Assembly (NCBI GenBank): GCA_934667575.1
Contig: CAKUME010000025.1
Span: 1 to 9,495, forward strand
Direction of reading: 5' to 3'
Source: an uncultured Eubacteriales bacterium
Lineage (GTDB): Bacteria; Bacillota; Clostridia; Oscillospirales; Acutalibacteraceae
DNA length: 9,495 bases
Shown: positions 1 through 5,555 of the stretch, one piece after another
Position numbering within the stretch: position 1 is the first letter of the stretch
Layout of the letters: every line of letters starts with the position of its first letter
Program-made: the position numbers and the translations under genes
The notes under the pieces: model-generated
The model's input: only the letters and a program-made list of their open reading frames with translations
Told to the model about the DNA's origin: nothing
Database searches by the model: none

Positions 1-39
1 CTCACCGGCGAACGCTTTTCGCCGGAAGACCCCGCTTGA
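1..39 (+). CDS. Possible 3' end of an upstream gene (12 codons, partial)
   Basis: Frame 1 is open from the window edge and ends at a TGA at 37-39, giving the tail LTGERFSPEDPA. The composition is plausible for a protein C-terminus, and the downstream genes point the same way. Twelve codons cannot be assigned to a family. Another plus-strand frame is also open here, so this may be chance. A perfect 8-bp inverted repeat (5-12 with 18-25) lies inside it. Confidence 0.2.
   Translation, partial: LTGERFSPEDPA
5..25. repeat. Perfect 8-bp inverted repeat with 5-nt loop
   Basis: CCGGCGAA at 5-12 pairs with TTCGCCGG at 18-25 around a 5-nt loop. No T-tract follows, so it is not a standard intrinsic terminator. 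It may be the end of an upstream transcript or part of an upstream coding sequence. Confidence 0.35.
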
Positions 40-51
40 ATTTTACGCGCA

Positions 52-213
52 GTTTTCAACTGCCCTGCGCGGATTCCGTTGGAAAACGATGGTTTTCCAC
101 ATTTTCCGGGCCGGTTTCAACCCATTCCACCGAGTTTTCCACCGCTTTTCTCCACACTTTCCACTCGCTTTTCCACATATGCGTGCAGAATCGGAAAATT
201 ACAGTGTGTATAA
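52..213. promoter_or_regulatory. Cluster of DnaA-box-like 9-mers (candidate oriC or DnaA-binding region)
   Basis: TTTTCCACA occurs at 93-101 and 169-177, TTTTCCACC at 135-143, TTCTCCACA at 148-156 and CTTTCCACT at 157-165. Weaker relatives start near 53, 103, 115 and 123. All of these read on the + strand. On the minus strand 205-213 reads TTATACACA, an exact match to the bacterial DnaA-box consensus TTATNCACA. TTTTCCACA is one mismatch from TTATCCACA and is the DnaA box described in cyanobacteria. The stretch is T/C-rich and has no credible gene. An A/T-richer segment (about 191-214) follows the boxes, as an unwinding element might. dnaA and dnaN are not in the window, so calling it oriC is inference; a DnaA-titration site or another regulator's operator array are alternatives. 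Confidence 0.5.
80..99. repeat. 8-bp inverted repeat (TGGAAAAC / GTTTTCCA)
   Basis: Positions 80-87 and 92-99 are perfect reverse complements with a 4-nt spacer. The right arm is shared with the first TTTTCCACA element, so this looks like two opposed DnaA-box-like half matches rather than a terminator. No T-tract follows. Confidence 0.5.
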
Positions 214-250
214 ACGCAGTGTCCCAAGTCGATCGGGGGCGCTGCGTTTT

Positions 251-280
251 TTGGTGCGCGGCCGGCAAAGGGAATAAAAT
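251..280 (+). promoter_or_regulatory. Putative sigma-A promoter for the 88-residue membrane protein gene
   Basis: TTGGTG at 251-256 and TAAAAT at 275-280 are separated by 18 nt, an acceptable housekeeping -35/-10 pair. Transcription would start near 287, leaving about 45 nt of leader before the ATG at 332. A TATAAA at 209-214 is a second -10 candidate, but it lacks a good -35. Confidence 0.4.
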
Positions 281-331
281 GCACTTTTTGGCGCAGACTA
301 TTTTCCAGAAAAATCGGAAGGGGGAAGCGGA

Positions 332-598
332 ATGATTCGGGGAATCAGCCGGCAGATCATTGAGGTAAAAAAGACGCAGAACGATTATTTTGAGCGGGCG
401 CTGCTGTTCGTGAACCCGGCTTACAGCGACGCGGAGCGGGAGGTGCTGGAGCGCGAGGCGCACAAAATGCTGCGCACCATGAGCGGCCCGGGCCCCCAGG
501 CCCGCCGCCGGGCGCACCTGTGGTTGCTGCTGCGCCTGCTGCTTGCCGCGCTCACCGGCGCCGGCGCGGCGCTGGCGGCCGTGCTGCTCCTGCACTGA
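332..598 (+). CDS. Small protein with a single C-terminal membrane anchor, unknown function
   Basis: An 88-residue protein. The ATG at 332 has a good ribosome binding site (AAGGGGG, 318-324) 7 nt upstream. Residues 1-60 are soluble and mixed-charge (a ...RQIIEVKKTQNDYFERALLFVNP... segment at 7-29, then an acidic helix-like part at 32-48). Residues 63-88 form one hydrophobic span ending in LLLH at the C-terminus, so the protein is probably tail-anchored with its N-terminus in the cytoplasm. No catalytic motif is visible. The conserved-looking Tyr/Phe-rich N-terminus suggests a genuine family confined to related Clostridia, but I cannot name it. It lies just downstream of the DnaA-box-like cluster and 81 nt before the DUF6512-like gene. 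The palindrome over its stop codon may end or regulate its transcript. Confidence 0.75.
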   Translation: MIRGISRQIIEVKKTQNDYFERALLFVNPAYSDAEREVLEREAHKMLRTMSGPGPQARRRAHLWLLLRLLLAALTGAGAALAAVLLLH

Positions 599-611
599 CC
601 GCGCGCGGTCA
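596..611. repeat. 16-bp perfect palindrome overlapping a stop codon
   Basis: TGACCGCG at 596-603 is followed immediately by its reverse complement CGCGGTCA at 604-611. The first three bases are the TGA stop of the preceding gene. As RNA it could fold to a 6-bp stem with a CGCG loop, followed by a weakly T-rich stretch (611-622), making it at best a weak terminator. As DNA it has the symmetry of a dimeric repressor site. Confidence 0.5.
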
Positions 612-642
612 TATTTGCGTTTGCCGCCGCATAGGCTGAAAC

Positions 643-663
643 GCCGCCCCAAAATCGGGCGGC
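643..663 (+). promoter_or_regulatory. Hairpin directly upstream of the DUF6512 gene ribosome binding site
   Basis: GCCGCCC at 643-649 pairs perfectly with GGGCGGC at 657-663 around a 7-nt A-rich loop. The Shine-Dalgarno sequence AGGGAGG begins at the very next base (664). There is no T-tract. It could stabilise the message or modulate ribosome access; this is inference from position only. Confidence 0.35.
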
Positions 664-679
664 AGGGAGGAATGCGGAT

Positions 680-1228
680 TTGAACGTGAAACGATGGGAA
701 TGGATGGGCGCGCCGGTGTGCTTTGGGCTGGCCGTGCTGCTGCACCATGCCTACAATTGGAGCGGGCAGGCGTTTGCGGTGGGGTTGTTCGCACCGGTGA
801 ACGAGAGCGTGTGGGAGCACAGCAAGCTGCTGGTCATTCCGTTTTTGCTGTGGCAGCTCGCGGTGGGGTTGGCGGCCCGGCCGCCGATGCGCACGTTTTT
901 GCCCGCCGTGGCCGCCGCAGCGTGGGCGATGCCCGCCGCAATGATCGCGTTTTTTTATGTGTACAGCGGCGTGCTGGGCAAAAACATTCTGGCGGTAGAC
1001 ATTGTTTCCACTTTGGTGTGGCTGCTGATGGGCGCATGGATCGTGGTGCGAAAAATGCGGCGGTCGGGCGGCGGGTCGGTCGGCATGGCGTGGGCCGCGC
1101 TGCTTTTGCTGCTTGCCATGCAGGTGGGCTTTTCGGTGTGTCCGCCCGCGCTCGCACTGTTTCGCGACACCGAAACCGGCGGCTTCGGCATGCCGGCCGC
1201 ATGCCGGATGATGTCGATTCCGAGGTGA
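680..1228 (+). CDS. DUF6512-like integral membrane protein
   Basis: A 182-residue polytopic membrane protein. The start is a TTG at 680 (NVKRWEW follows), chosen because AGGGAGG at 664-670 lies 9 nt upstream; a GTG at 686 is a less well spaced alternative. Hydrophobic spans lie at about 12-28, 50-66, 74-94, 104-123 and 134-152. The loop LFAPVNESVWEHSKL (36-50), the His pair at 22-23, and the C-terminal CPPALALF segment (154-161) match what I recall of the DUF6512 family common in gut Clostridia. No biochemical function is known to me. The Asn-Glu-Ser-x-x-Glu-His motif between spans could be a functional site, but that is speculation. The gene ends 28 nt before the -35 of the rlmB promoter, so it is probably transcribed separately from rlmB. 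Confidence 0.75.
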   Translation: MNVKRWEWMGAPVCFGLAVLLHHAYNWSGQAFAVGLFAPVNESVWEHSKLLVIPFLLWQLAVGLAARPPMRTFLPAVAAAAWAMPAAMIAFFYVYSGVLGKNILAVDIVSTLVWLLMGAWIVVRKMRRSGGGSVGMAWAALLLLLAMQVGFSVCPPALALFRDTETGGFGMPAACRMMSIPR

Positions 1229-1255
1229 TTTTCTGAAAATTTCATGATTTATCCT

Positions 1256-1284
1256 TTGTGTTCTGCGGCGCAGTATGCTATAAT
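1256..1284 (+). promoter_or_regulatory. Strong sigma-A promoter for the rlmB unit
   Basis: TTGTGT at 1256-1261, a 17-nt spacer, then a perfect TATAAT at 1279-1284. A TG at 1276-1277 makes it an extended -10. Predicted transcription start is near 1291, about 56 nt before the rlmB ATG. This supports starting rlmB at 1347 rather than at the in-frame ATG at 1299, which would sit almost at the transcript's 5' end without a ribosome binding site. Confidence 0.75.
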
Positions 1285-1346
1285 AAAAAGAACACCGATT
1301 GCAGCGCCGCATCCCGCGACGCCGCAGGGGAAAGGATGAATCAATC

Positions 1347-2228
1347 ATGACGGAAAAACAAAACCGGGGCGCACGCCCTTATCATAAAAACCAATTCGAC
1401 CGCAATCGCCGCGCCGACACCCGTTCGGTGCGCGCGGAGGCCCCCGAAATCGCCGAAGCCCGTTCGGCTGCCGATGATCGCCGCAGCGAGGGCGTGATCG
1501 TTGGCCGCAACGCGGTGATGGAAGCACTGCGCGCGGGCCGCAGCATCGACAGCATTCTCATCGCGCGCGGCGACCGCACCGGCTCGCTCACCGCCATTGC
1601 GGCCAAGGCGCGCGCGCTCGAGATCCCGATCAAAGAGGCCGACCCCCGCAAGCTGGATGCGCTGTGCGGCGGCGCCGTGCATCAGGGGGTGGCGGCGATC
1701 GCCGCCGTGCGCGCCTATGCGGAGCTGGACGACCTGTTCCGGCTCGCGGAGGAACGCGGCGAACCGCCGTTTTTCATCCTTGCCGACGAAGTGGAGGACC
1801 CACACAACCTCGGCGCGTTGATTCGCTCGGCCGAAGCGGCGGGCGCCCATGGCGTGATTGTGCCCAAGCGCCGCGCCGTGGGGCTCACCTATGCCGTCGG
1901 CAAGGCGTCGGCGGGCGCGGTGGAATATCTGCCGGTGGCGCGCGTGGCTAATCTGGCCGGCGCGATCGATGAGCTCAAAGCGCGCGGCGTGTGGGTATAC
2001 GCTGCCGATATGGACGGCGAACCGTGGTGTGCGGCCAACCTTTCGGGCGCAGTGGCGCTGGTGGTGGGCGGCGAAAACCACGGAGTGGGCCGATTGATTC
2101 GAGAAAAATGCGACGGCATTCTGTCGCTGCCGATGCGCGGCCATGTGAATTCGCTCAACGCGTCGGTGGCCGGCGCCGTGCTGATGTATGAAGTAGCCCG
2201 CCAGCGGCTGCATTTGGCCGCGCGGTGA
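1347..2228 (+). CDS. rlmB: 23S rRNA (guanosine-2'-O)-methyltransferase RlmB, SPOUT/TrmH family
   Basis: A 293-residue protein of the RNA 2'-O-ribose methyltransferase (SpoU/TrmH) family. The RlmB group uses S-adenosylmethionine to methylate a guanosine in the peptidyl-transferase region of 23S rRNA (G2251 in E. coli). Residues 1-47 are a charged, low-complexity extension. Residues 50-122 are the small RNA-binding substrate domain, beginning VIVGRNAVMEAL. The SPOUT knot domain follows with its three motifs: DPHNLGALIRSAEAAGA (151-167, with Asn154 and Arg160), VALVVGGENHGVGRLIREKCD (236-256), and ILSLPMRGHVNSLNASVAGA (258-277, with the N-S-L-N core). The ATG at 1347 has AAAGGA at 1331-1336, 10 nt upstream. 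Assignment to RlmB rather than to a paralogue such as TrmH or YsgA rests on the full-length substrate domain; the exact target nucleotide is not proven. It lies 24 nt upstream of the pseudo-ATPase gene, probably in one operon. Confidence 0.9.
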   Translation: MTEKQNRGARPYHKNQFDRNRRADTRSVRAEAPEIAEARSAADDRRSEGVIVGRNAVMEALRAGRSIDSILIARGDRTGSLTAIAAKARALEIPIKEADPRKLDALCGGAVHQGVAAIAAVRAYAELDDLFRLAEERGEPPFFILADEVEDPHNLGALIRSAEAAGAHGVIVPKRRAVGLTYAVGKASAGAVEYLPVARVANLAGAIDELKARGVWVYAADMDGEPWCAANLSGAVALVVGGENHGVGRLIREKCDGILSLPMRGHVNSLNASVAGAVLMYEVARQRLHLAAR

Positions 2229-2252
2229 TTCCGAAAGGAAGAAATATCGATC

Positions 2253-5200
2253 ATGAAAGAAGAAAAACGGTTTTCTGCGCCGGAAGAATCGCCAACGCCG
2301 GCACAGCCAAAGGAACCGGATGCCCCGGAGCTGAACCCGTTTTATCAGCCCATTGCGGGGCGCTCGGAGTTTTCCTATCTTTTTGAAAATCCGGACGATG
2401 AGCTCGACGACCCCTATGATTATGTATCCAAGCAGGTTCAGGCCCACCGCGCGACGCAGGGCGCGCCGGATAAGCCGGACGAAGCGCCGCTCATCCCGCC
2501 GATCTCGGCGGACGAAGTGCCCGATGCGCCCGAGCCGCCCACCGAGCCGGTGATTCGGGATATTTCGGTGGGCGAAGCCGAAGCGCGGCCCACGCTGTTC
2601 GGTCGGCTGCGTGCGCGGGTGCGCGCGTGGCTGAACCGTCCGGCTTCCGGCACGCTTGCGGACACGGACACGCCGTATGAGCCGGAAGCGCCCGATGCTG
2701 CGCCGGAAAGTCCGAAGTCCGACGCGCCCGGCGACGCGTGGGCACGCCTTTCTGCGCTGACCGGCGCGGCGTTTCCGGTCGATGCGCCTGCTGTTGAACC
2801 GGATGCGTCGGCCGTTGAGCCGAATCAAAACGCAAATCACCCCGCCGACCCCGCCCAATCGACCCCGGCCGAGGAACAGGCAGACAATATGGGGAAATAT
2901 CCCATGCCATTTACACCTGACCCTGCCGATTTTGATGGGATAGACGTGCCCGCAGACCGTTTGCCGCAGGATGATACACCGGACGCACCGGATATTTCAG
3001 CCCCGGCCCCCTCGGCCGATGCGCCCGCGCAAGCGGAATCCGCGTCCGACATGGAACCGGATGCGTCGGCCGTTGAGCCGAATCAAAACGCAAATGAATC
3101 CACCGACCCCGCCCAATCGACCCCGGCCGAGAAACAGGCAGATGAACCCGGCTCCACGCCCGCGTCCGCTGCACCGGCGAGCAAAACGAGCGCCCCCGCG
3201 TCCCGGTCGCAAAATTCGGCCGGGCGTCCGGCACGGCCGGCAAAAAACAAGAAAAAATCCGGAAAAAAATCACGCGCCAAGCGCAAAGCTGCGCGGCGCG
3301 CGCAAAAGGCGGCGCAGGCTGCGCCCAAGCCGCTGCAAATTCATGCGTCGCCGCAGTTTTACGACCGGCCGGAGAACGAAATTGTGATTCCGGCCGCGGG
3401 CGAAACGGCCGCGCTGGTGCGCGGCGTTTACCGCAAAGCCGCAAAGCCCATTCGGCGGCGGCAAAAGCGTGCAGCATGGATGCAAAAAATGCAGAAAAGC
3501 GCGCGCCTGATCCGCCAGTGCGCGGCGGAATCGATTGCCGCCCGGCGTGCCCGACACTCCGGCGGCGTGTTCAAGCGGCTGCTTGCGGCGCTGACGCCCA
3601 GCGCCATTTTCAGCCGGGTGCAGGAGGAAGGCTGTCCCGACCGCCCCGGCACGCAGCACCGACGCAGCCTGCTGGTGCAGTCGGCGGTCACGGCCGGGCT
3701 GGCGCTGGCGCTGACAGCGCTCAGCGTGTGCACCATGCTCGCGCTTCCGGTGGTGCCTGCGGCGATCGCTCGGGCAGCATCGCCGCGCTGGTACGCTGCG
3801 ATTCATGCCGCCGCGCTGCTGGCAGCCGCCGCACTGTGCCACCGCACGGTGCTGGGCGGCGTGCTCGCGCTGGTGCGCGGCAGTACATATGCCGGTGCCG
3901 ACGGTCTGGTGGGGCTCACGGTGTTCGCGGCGCTGATTCAGAGCGCGGTAGCGGTGTTCCGCTGGCAGCCGGTGCAGGCGGGCGCGGTGTCGCTGTATGC
4001 CGCGATCGCGCTGTGGACGCTCAGCATCCACACGGCGGGCAAGCTGCTGTGGCACCGCCGCCTGCGCCTGATGCAGCACTGGTTCCGCACCGCGCAGGCC
4101 CCCGAAACCGTGCGTCTGCTCCGCGAGGACAGCGCATTGCAGCAGGAGGTGGATGCCTATCGCCCGAACCGGCTCACGGTGTTTGCCGAGCCGGGCTGCG
4201 ATGTGGCGCGCTTCACGGCGGCCATGGAGGAGCCGGACGGCAGCCCGCAGCGCATTTTTCGCCTCACATTGCCCACGCTGGCCGCGGCGGTGATTTGCGG
4301 TGCGGCGGCCGGGTGGGCGGTCGGCTCGGTGGATGCGGCGCTTGCGGCGTTCACCGCTGCGCTTTGCGTGATCACACCGGCCACCGCCGCATGGTGCATG
4401 GGGCTTCCGCTGCTTCGGTTCACCCGGCAGCTGCTGCCGCAGGGGGCGGCCGTGGCTTCGTGGACGGCGGTGAACGTGTTCGGCGAAACCGGCTGCGCGC
4501 TTTTGTGCGATTCGTCGCTTTTCCCGGATCAAACGCTCCGGCTCGAGCAGGTGCGCGCCATGCAGAACGGGCGGGTGGATCTGTCGGTGGTCGAAGCGGC
4601 CGCCGTGCTGCGTCGGGCGGGCGGGCCGATGCGCGGCCTGTTTGACCGCATGATTCGCGGCGACGCGGGCGCACTGCCGCGTGCCGAGCAGGTGCAAACC
4701 GGCCCGGACGGCGGAATTACCGGCGTGGTCAACGGCCGCCGTGTGGTGATCGGCAACGGCGGCACACTGCGCGCCAACGGCATCGAACCGCCCTCGCGCG
4801 ACTATGAGCGCATGAACTGCCCGCCGGATAAGCGGTTCGCCTATCTTGCGGTGGACGGCGTGCTCTCGGCCATGTTTGTGATGGATTACGGTGCGCGGCC
4901 GGATATTGCGGACGCCATGCAGGAATATGCCGAAAACGGCGGCGATACGGCGGTGCTGAGCGTGGATCCCAACATCACCGCGCCGTTTATTGCGCACTGC
5001 TTTGCACTGCCCGAGCCGAGCGTGCAGGTGATCGCAGCCGACGCCGCCCATTCGCCGGAACCGGAGCCGGTGGGGGATGCGTCGCTGATCGTGGCCGACG
5101 CGCGGGCCATGTTCCGGGCGCTCACCGCCTGCGTGCGCGCCAAGCCCGGATTTCAGCTGGCTTCGGCGCTTCAGCTGGCGGGCATGGTGTTCGGCTTGCT

Positions 5201-5321
5201 GCTGGTGCTCATCTTTTCGCTCACCGGCGCTGTGGTTCAGCTCCATACACCCGTGCTCATGTTGTTCAATTTGTTTTGGATCGCCGCGGTTATTTTCATT
5301 CCGTTTGTAAAAAAAGATTAA
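2253..5321 (+). CDS. Degenerate P-type ATPase-like membrane protein with long disordered N-terminus
   Basis: A 1022-residue protein; ATG at 2253 with AAAGGAAG at 2234-2241. Residues 1-360 are Pro/Ala/Asp/Glu-rich and apparently disordered. They contain an ordered-looking segment (27-65, LNPFYQPIAG... to ...YVSKQVQAHR), a duplicated 30-residue block (182-211 and 268-297), and a Lys/Arg-rich patch (326-353). Eight likely membrane spans follow in 4+2+2 order: about 473-495, 513-530, 551-570, 577-596, 671-692, 694-715, 968-990 and 996-1018. This is the layout of P1B heavy-metal ATPases. Pro709 sits where the CPx proline would be. Asp753, 44 residues later, aligns with the phosphorylated Asp, but DKTGT reads DSSLF. 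An N-domain-like segment (819-845, GITGVVNGRRVVIGN) and a P-domain-like segment (863-920) are present. TGD reads SVD, GDGxND reads GDASLI, and I find no TGE actuator motif, no SEHP and no PxxK lysine. ATP-driven transport is therefore unlikely. A structural, regulatory or sensory role is inference. Confidence 0.7.
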   Translation: MKEEKRFSAPEESPTPAQPKEPDAPELNPFYQPIAGRSEFSYLFENPDDELDDPYDYVSKQVQAHRATQGAPDKPDEAPLIPPISADEVPDAPEPPTEPVIRDISVGEAEARPTLFGRLRARVRAWLNRPASGTLADTDTPYEPEAPDAAPESPKSDAPGDAWARLSALTGAAFPVDAPAVEPDASAVEPNQNANHPADPAQSTPAEEQADNMGKYPMPFTPDPADFDGIDVPADRLPQDDTPDAPDISAPAPSADAPAQAESASDMEPDASAVEPNQNANESTDPAQSTPAEKQADEPGSTPASAAPASKTSAPASRSQNSAGRPARPAKNKKKSGKKSRAKRKAARRAQKAAQAAPKPLQIHASPQFYDRPENEIVIPAAGETAALVRGVYRKAAKPIRRRQKRAAWMQKMQKSARLIRQCAAESIAARRARHSGGVFKRLLAALTPSAIFSRVQEEGCPDRPGTQHRRSLLVQSAVTAGLALALTALSVCTMLALPVVPAAIARAASPRWYAAIHAAALLAAAALCHRTVLGGVLALVRGSTYAGADGLVGLTVFAALIQSAVAVFRWQPVQAGAVSLYAAIALWTLSIHTAGKLLWHRRLRLMQHWFRTAQAPETVRLLREDSALQQEVDAYRPNRLTVFAEPGCDVARFTAAMEEPDGSPQRIFRLTLPTLAAAVICGAAAGWAVGSVDAALAAFTAALCVITPATAAWCMGLPLLRFTRQLLPQGAAVASWTAVNVFGETGCALLCDSSLFPDQTLRLEQVRAMQNGRVDLSVVEAAAVLRRAGGPMRGLFDRMIRGDAGALPRAEQVQTGPDGGITGVVNGRRVVIGNGGTLRANGIEPPSRDYERMNCPPDKRFAYLAVDGVLSAMFVMDYGARPDIADAMQEYAENGGDTAVLSVDPNITAPFIAHCFALPEPSVQVIAADAAHSPEPEPVGDASLIVADARAMFRALTACVRAKPGFQLASALQLAGMVFGLLLVLIFSLTGAVVQLHTPVLMLFNLFWIAAVIFIPFVKKD
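2796..2884 (+). repeat. Direct repeat copy 1 (89 bp, in-frame duplication)
   Basis: This 89-bp block recurs at 3054-3142, an offset of 258 bp (86 codons), so both copies are in the same frame. By eye 84 of 89 bases match; four of the five differences cluster at 2838-2844 and one is at 2873. It encodes EPDASAVEPNQNAN followed, after a short variable stretch, by DPAQSTPAE. Near-identity at DNA level implies recent duplication or conversion. Confidence 0.9.
3054..3142 (+). repeat. Direct repeat copy 2 (89 bp, in-frame duplication)
   Basis: Second copy of the block at 2796-2884, inside the disordered N-terminus of the pseudo-ATPase. The protein copies read EPDASAVEPNQNAN then HPADPAQ (copy 1) or ESTDPAQ (copy 2). 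The divergent core flanked by identical arms points to a tandem or segmental expansion of a low-complexity linker. Confidence 0.9.
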
Positions 5322-5339
5322 AACCCCGTCAATATCACC

Positions 5340-5386
5340 AAATCGTCCCACGCAAAATCGTGCCGTGGGACGATTTTTCTTTTTTT
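5340..5386 (+). terminator. Strong intrinsic terminator after the rlmB/pseudo-ATPase unit
   Basis: A 13-bp perfect stem (5340-5352 with 5364-5376, core CGTCCCACG/CGTGGGACG) with an 11-nt loop, followed by a T-tract TTTTTCTTTTTTT at 5374-5386. It begins 18 nt after the stop of the preceding gene and 11 nt before the next promoter's -35, cleanly separating the two units. Confidence 0.93.
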
Positions 5387-5397
5387 GCAGGAAAGCA

Positions 5398-5426
5398 TTG
5401 CAAACAGATGCAAAACGCGATATAAT
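5398..5426 (+). promoter_or_regulatory. Strong sigma-A promoter for the EF-G-like gene
   Basis: TTGCAA at 5398-5403, a 17-nt spacer, and a perfect TATAAT at 5421-5426. Transcription should start near 5433, leaving an unusually long leader of about 120 nt before the ATG at 5556. Confidence 0.8.
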
Positions 5427-5441
5427 TTAAGACAGAGGTAT

Positions 5442-5483
5442 ATGAAATCTATTTATTTCGACCACCTTCCGCCCGAAATATAA
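5442..5483 (+). CDS. Possible 13-residue leader peptide in the EF-G-like gene 5' leader
   Basis: ATG at 5442 opens a 13-codon frame, MKSIYFDHLPPEI, ending in TAA at 5481-5483. AGAGG at 5434-5438 is only 3 nt upstream, which is too close for efficient initiation, and the predicted transcript start is about 9 nt before the ATG. The peptide contains a Pro-Pro pair, a context that can slow ribosomes. Two small hairpins follow or overlap its end (5475-5489, 5491-5510). Leader peptides are known upstream of ribosome-protection GTPase genes such as tet(M), so attenuation is conceivable, but the evidence is thin. Confidence 0.2.
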   Translation: MKSIYFDHLPPEI

Positions 5484-5490
5484 AATTTCA

Positions 5491-5510
5491 CGGATTCGTG
5501 ATTCGATCCG
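5491..5510 (+). promoter_or_regulatory. Small hairpin in the EF-G-like gene leader
   Basis: CGGAT at 5491-5495 pairs with ATCCG at 5506-5510, and an inner CG/CG pair (5497-5498 with 5504-5505) leaves one bulged T and a 5-nt loop. An adjacent weaker stem joins GAAAT (5475-5479) and ATTTC (5485-5489). There is no T-tract, so these are not terminators on their own. Confidence 0.3.
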
Positions 5511-5555
5511 CTATGTTCCGGGCGATTCCGGCATTGCTGAAAGGAGCAATCAATT

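Noticed and set aside
52..177. TTTTCCAC repeats considered as a CRISPR array
   Set aside because: The repeat unit is only about 9 bp, spacing is irregular (10-30 nt) and there are no constant-length spacers or cas genes.
36..335. Plus-strand open frames of 99 and 62 codons (36-335 and 89-277)
   Set aside because: Their translations are repetitive Phe/His/Ser strings generated by the TTTTCCAC repeats, and neither has a good ribosome binding site.
1299..1346. Upstream in-frame ATG extension of rlmB
   Set aside because: The ATG at 1299 lies about 8 nt after the predicted transcription start and lacks a ribosome binding site; ATG 1347 has AAAGGA at good spacing.
56..1348. 430-codon open frame on the minus strand
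   Set aside because: It is rich in His, Arg, Gln and Pro with no recognisable domain, and lies antisense to two supported plus-strand genes and the DnaA-box-like region. This is typical of a stop-poor shadow in GC-rich DNA.
1341..2858. 505-codon open frame on the minus strand
   Set aside because: It is antisense to rlmB (three clear SPOUT motifs) and the start of the next gene, and its composition is Arg/His-dominated.
3270..5351. 693-codon open frame on the minus strand, and a 389-codon overlapping plus-strand frame (3476-4645)
   Set aside because: Both are Arg/His/Gly/Ala-rich without motifs. The plus frame 2253-5321 has coherent membrane spans and domain signatures, and its own ribosome binding site.
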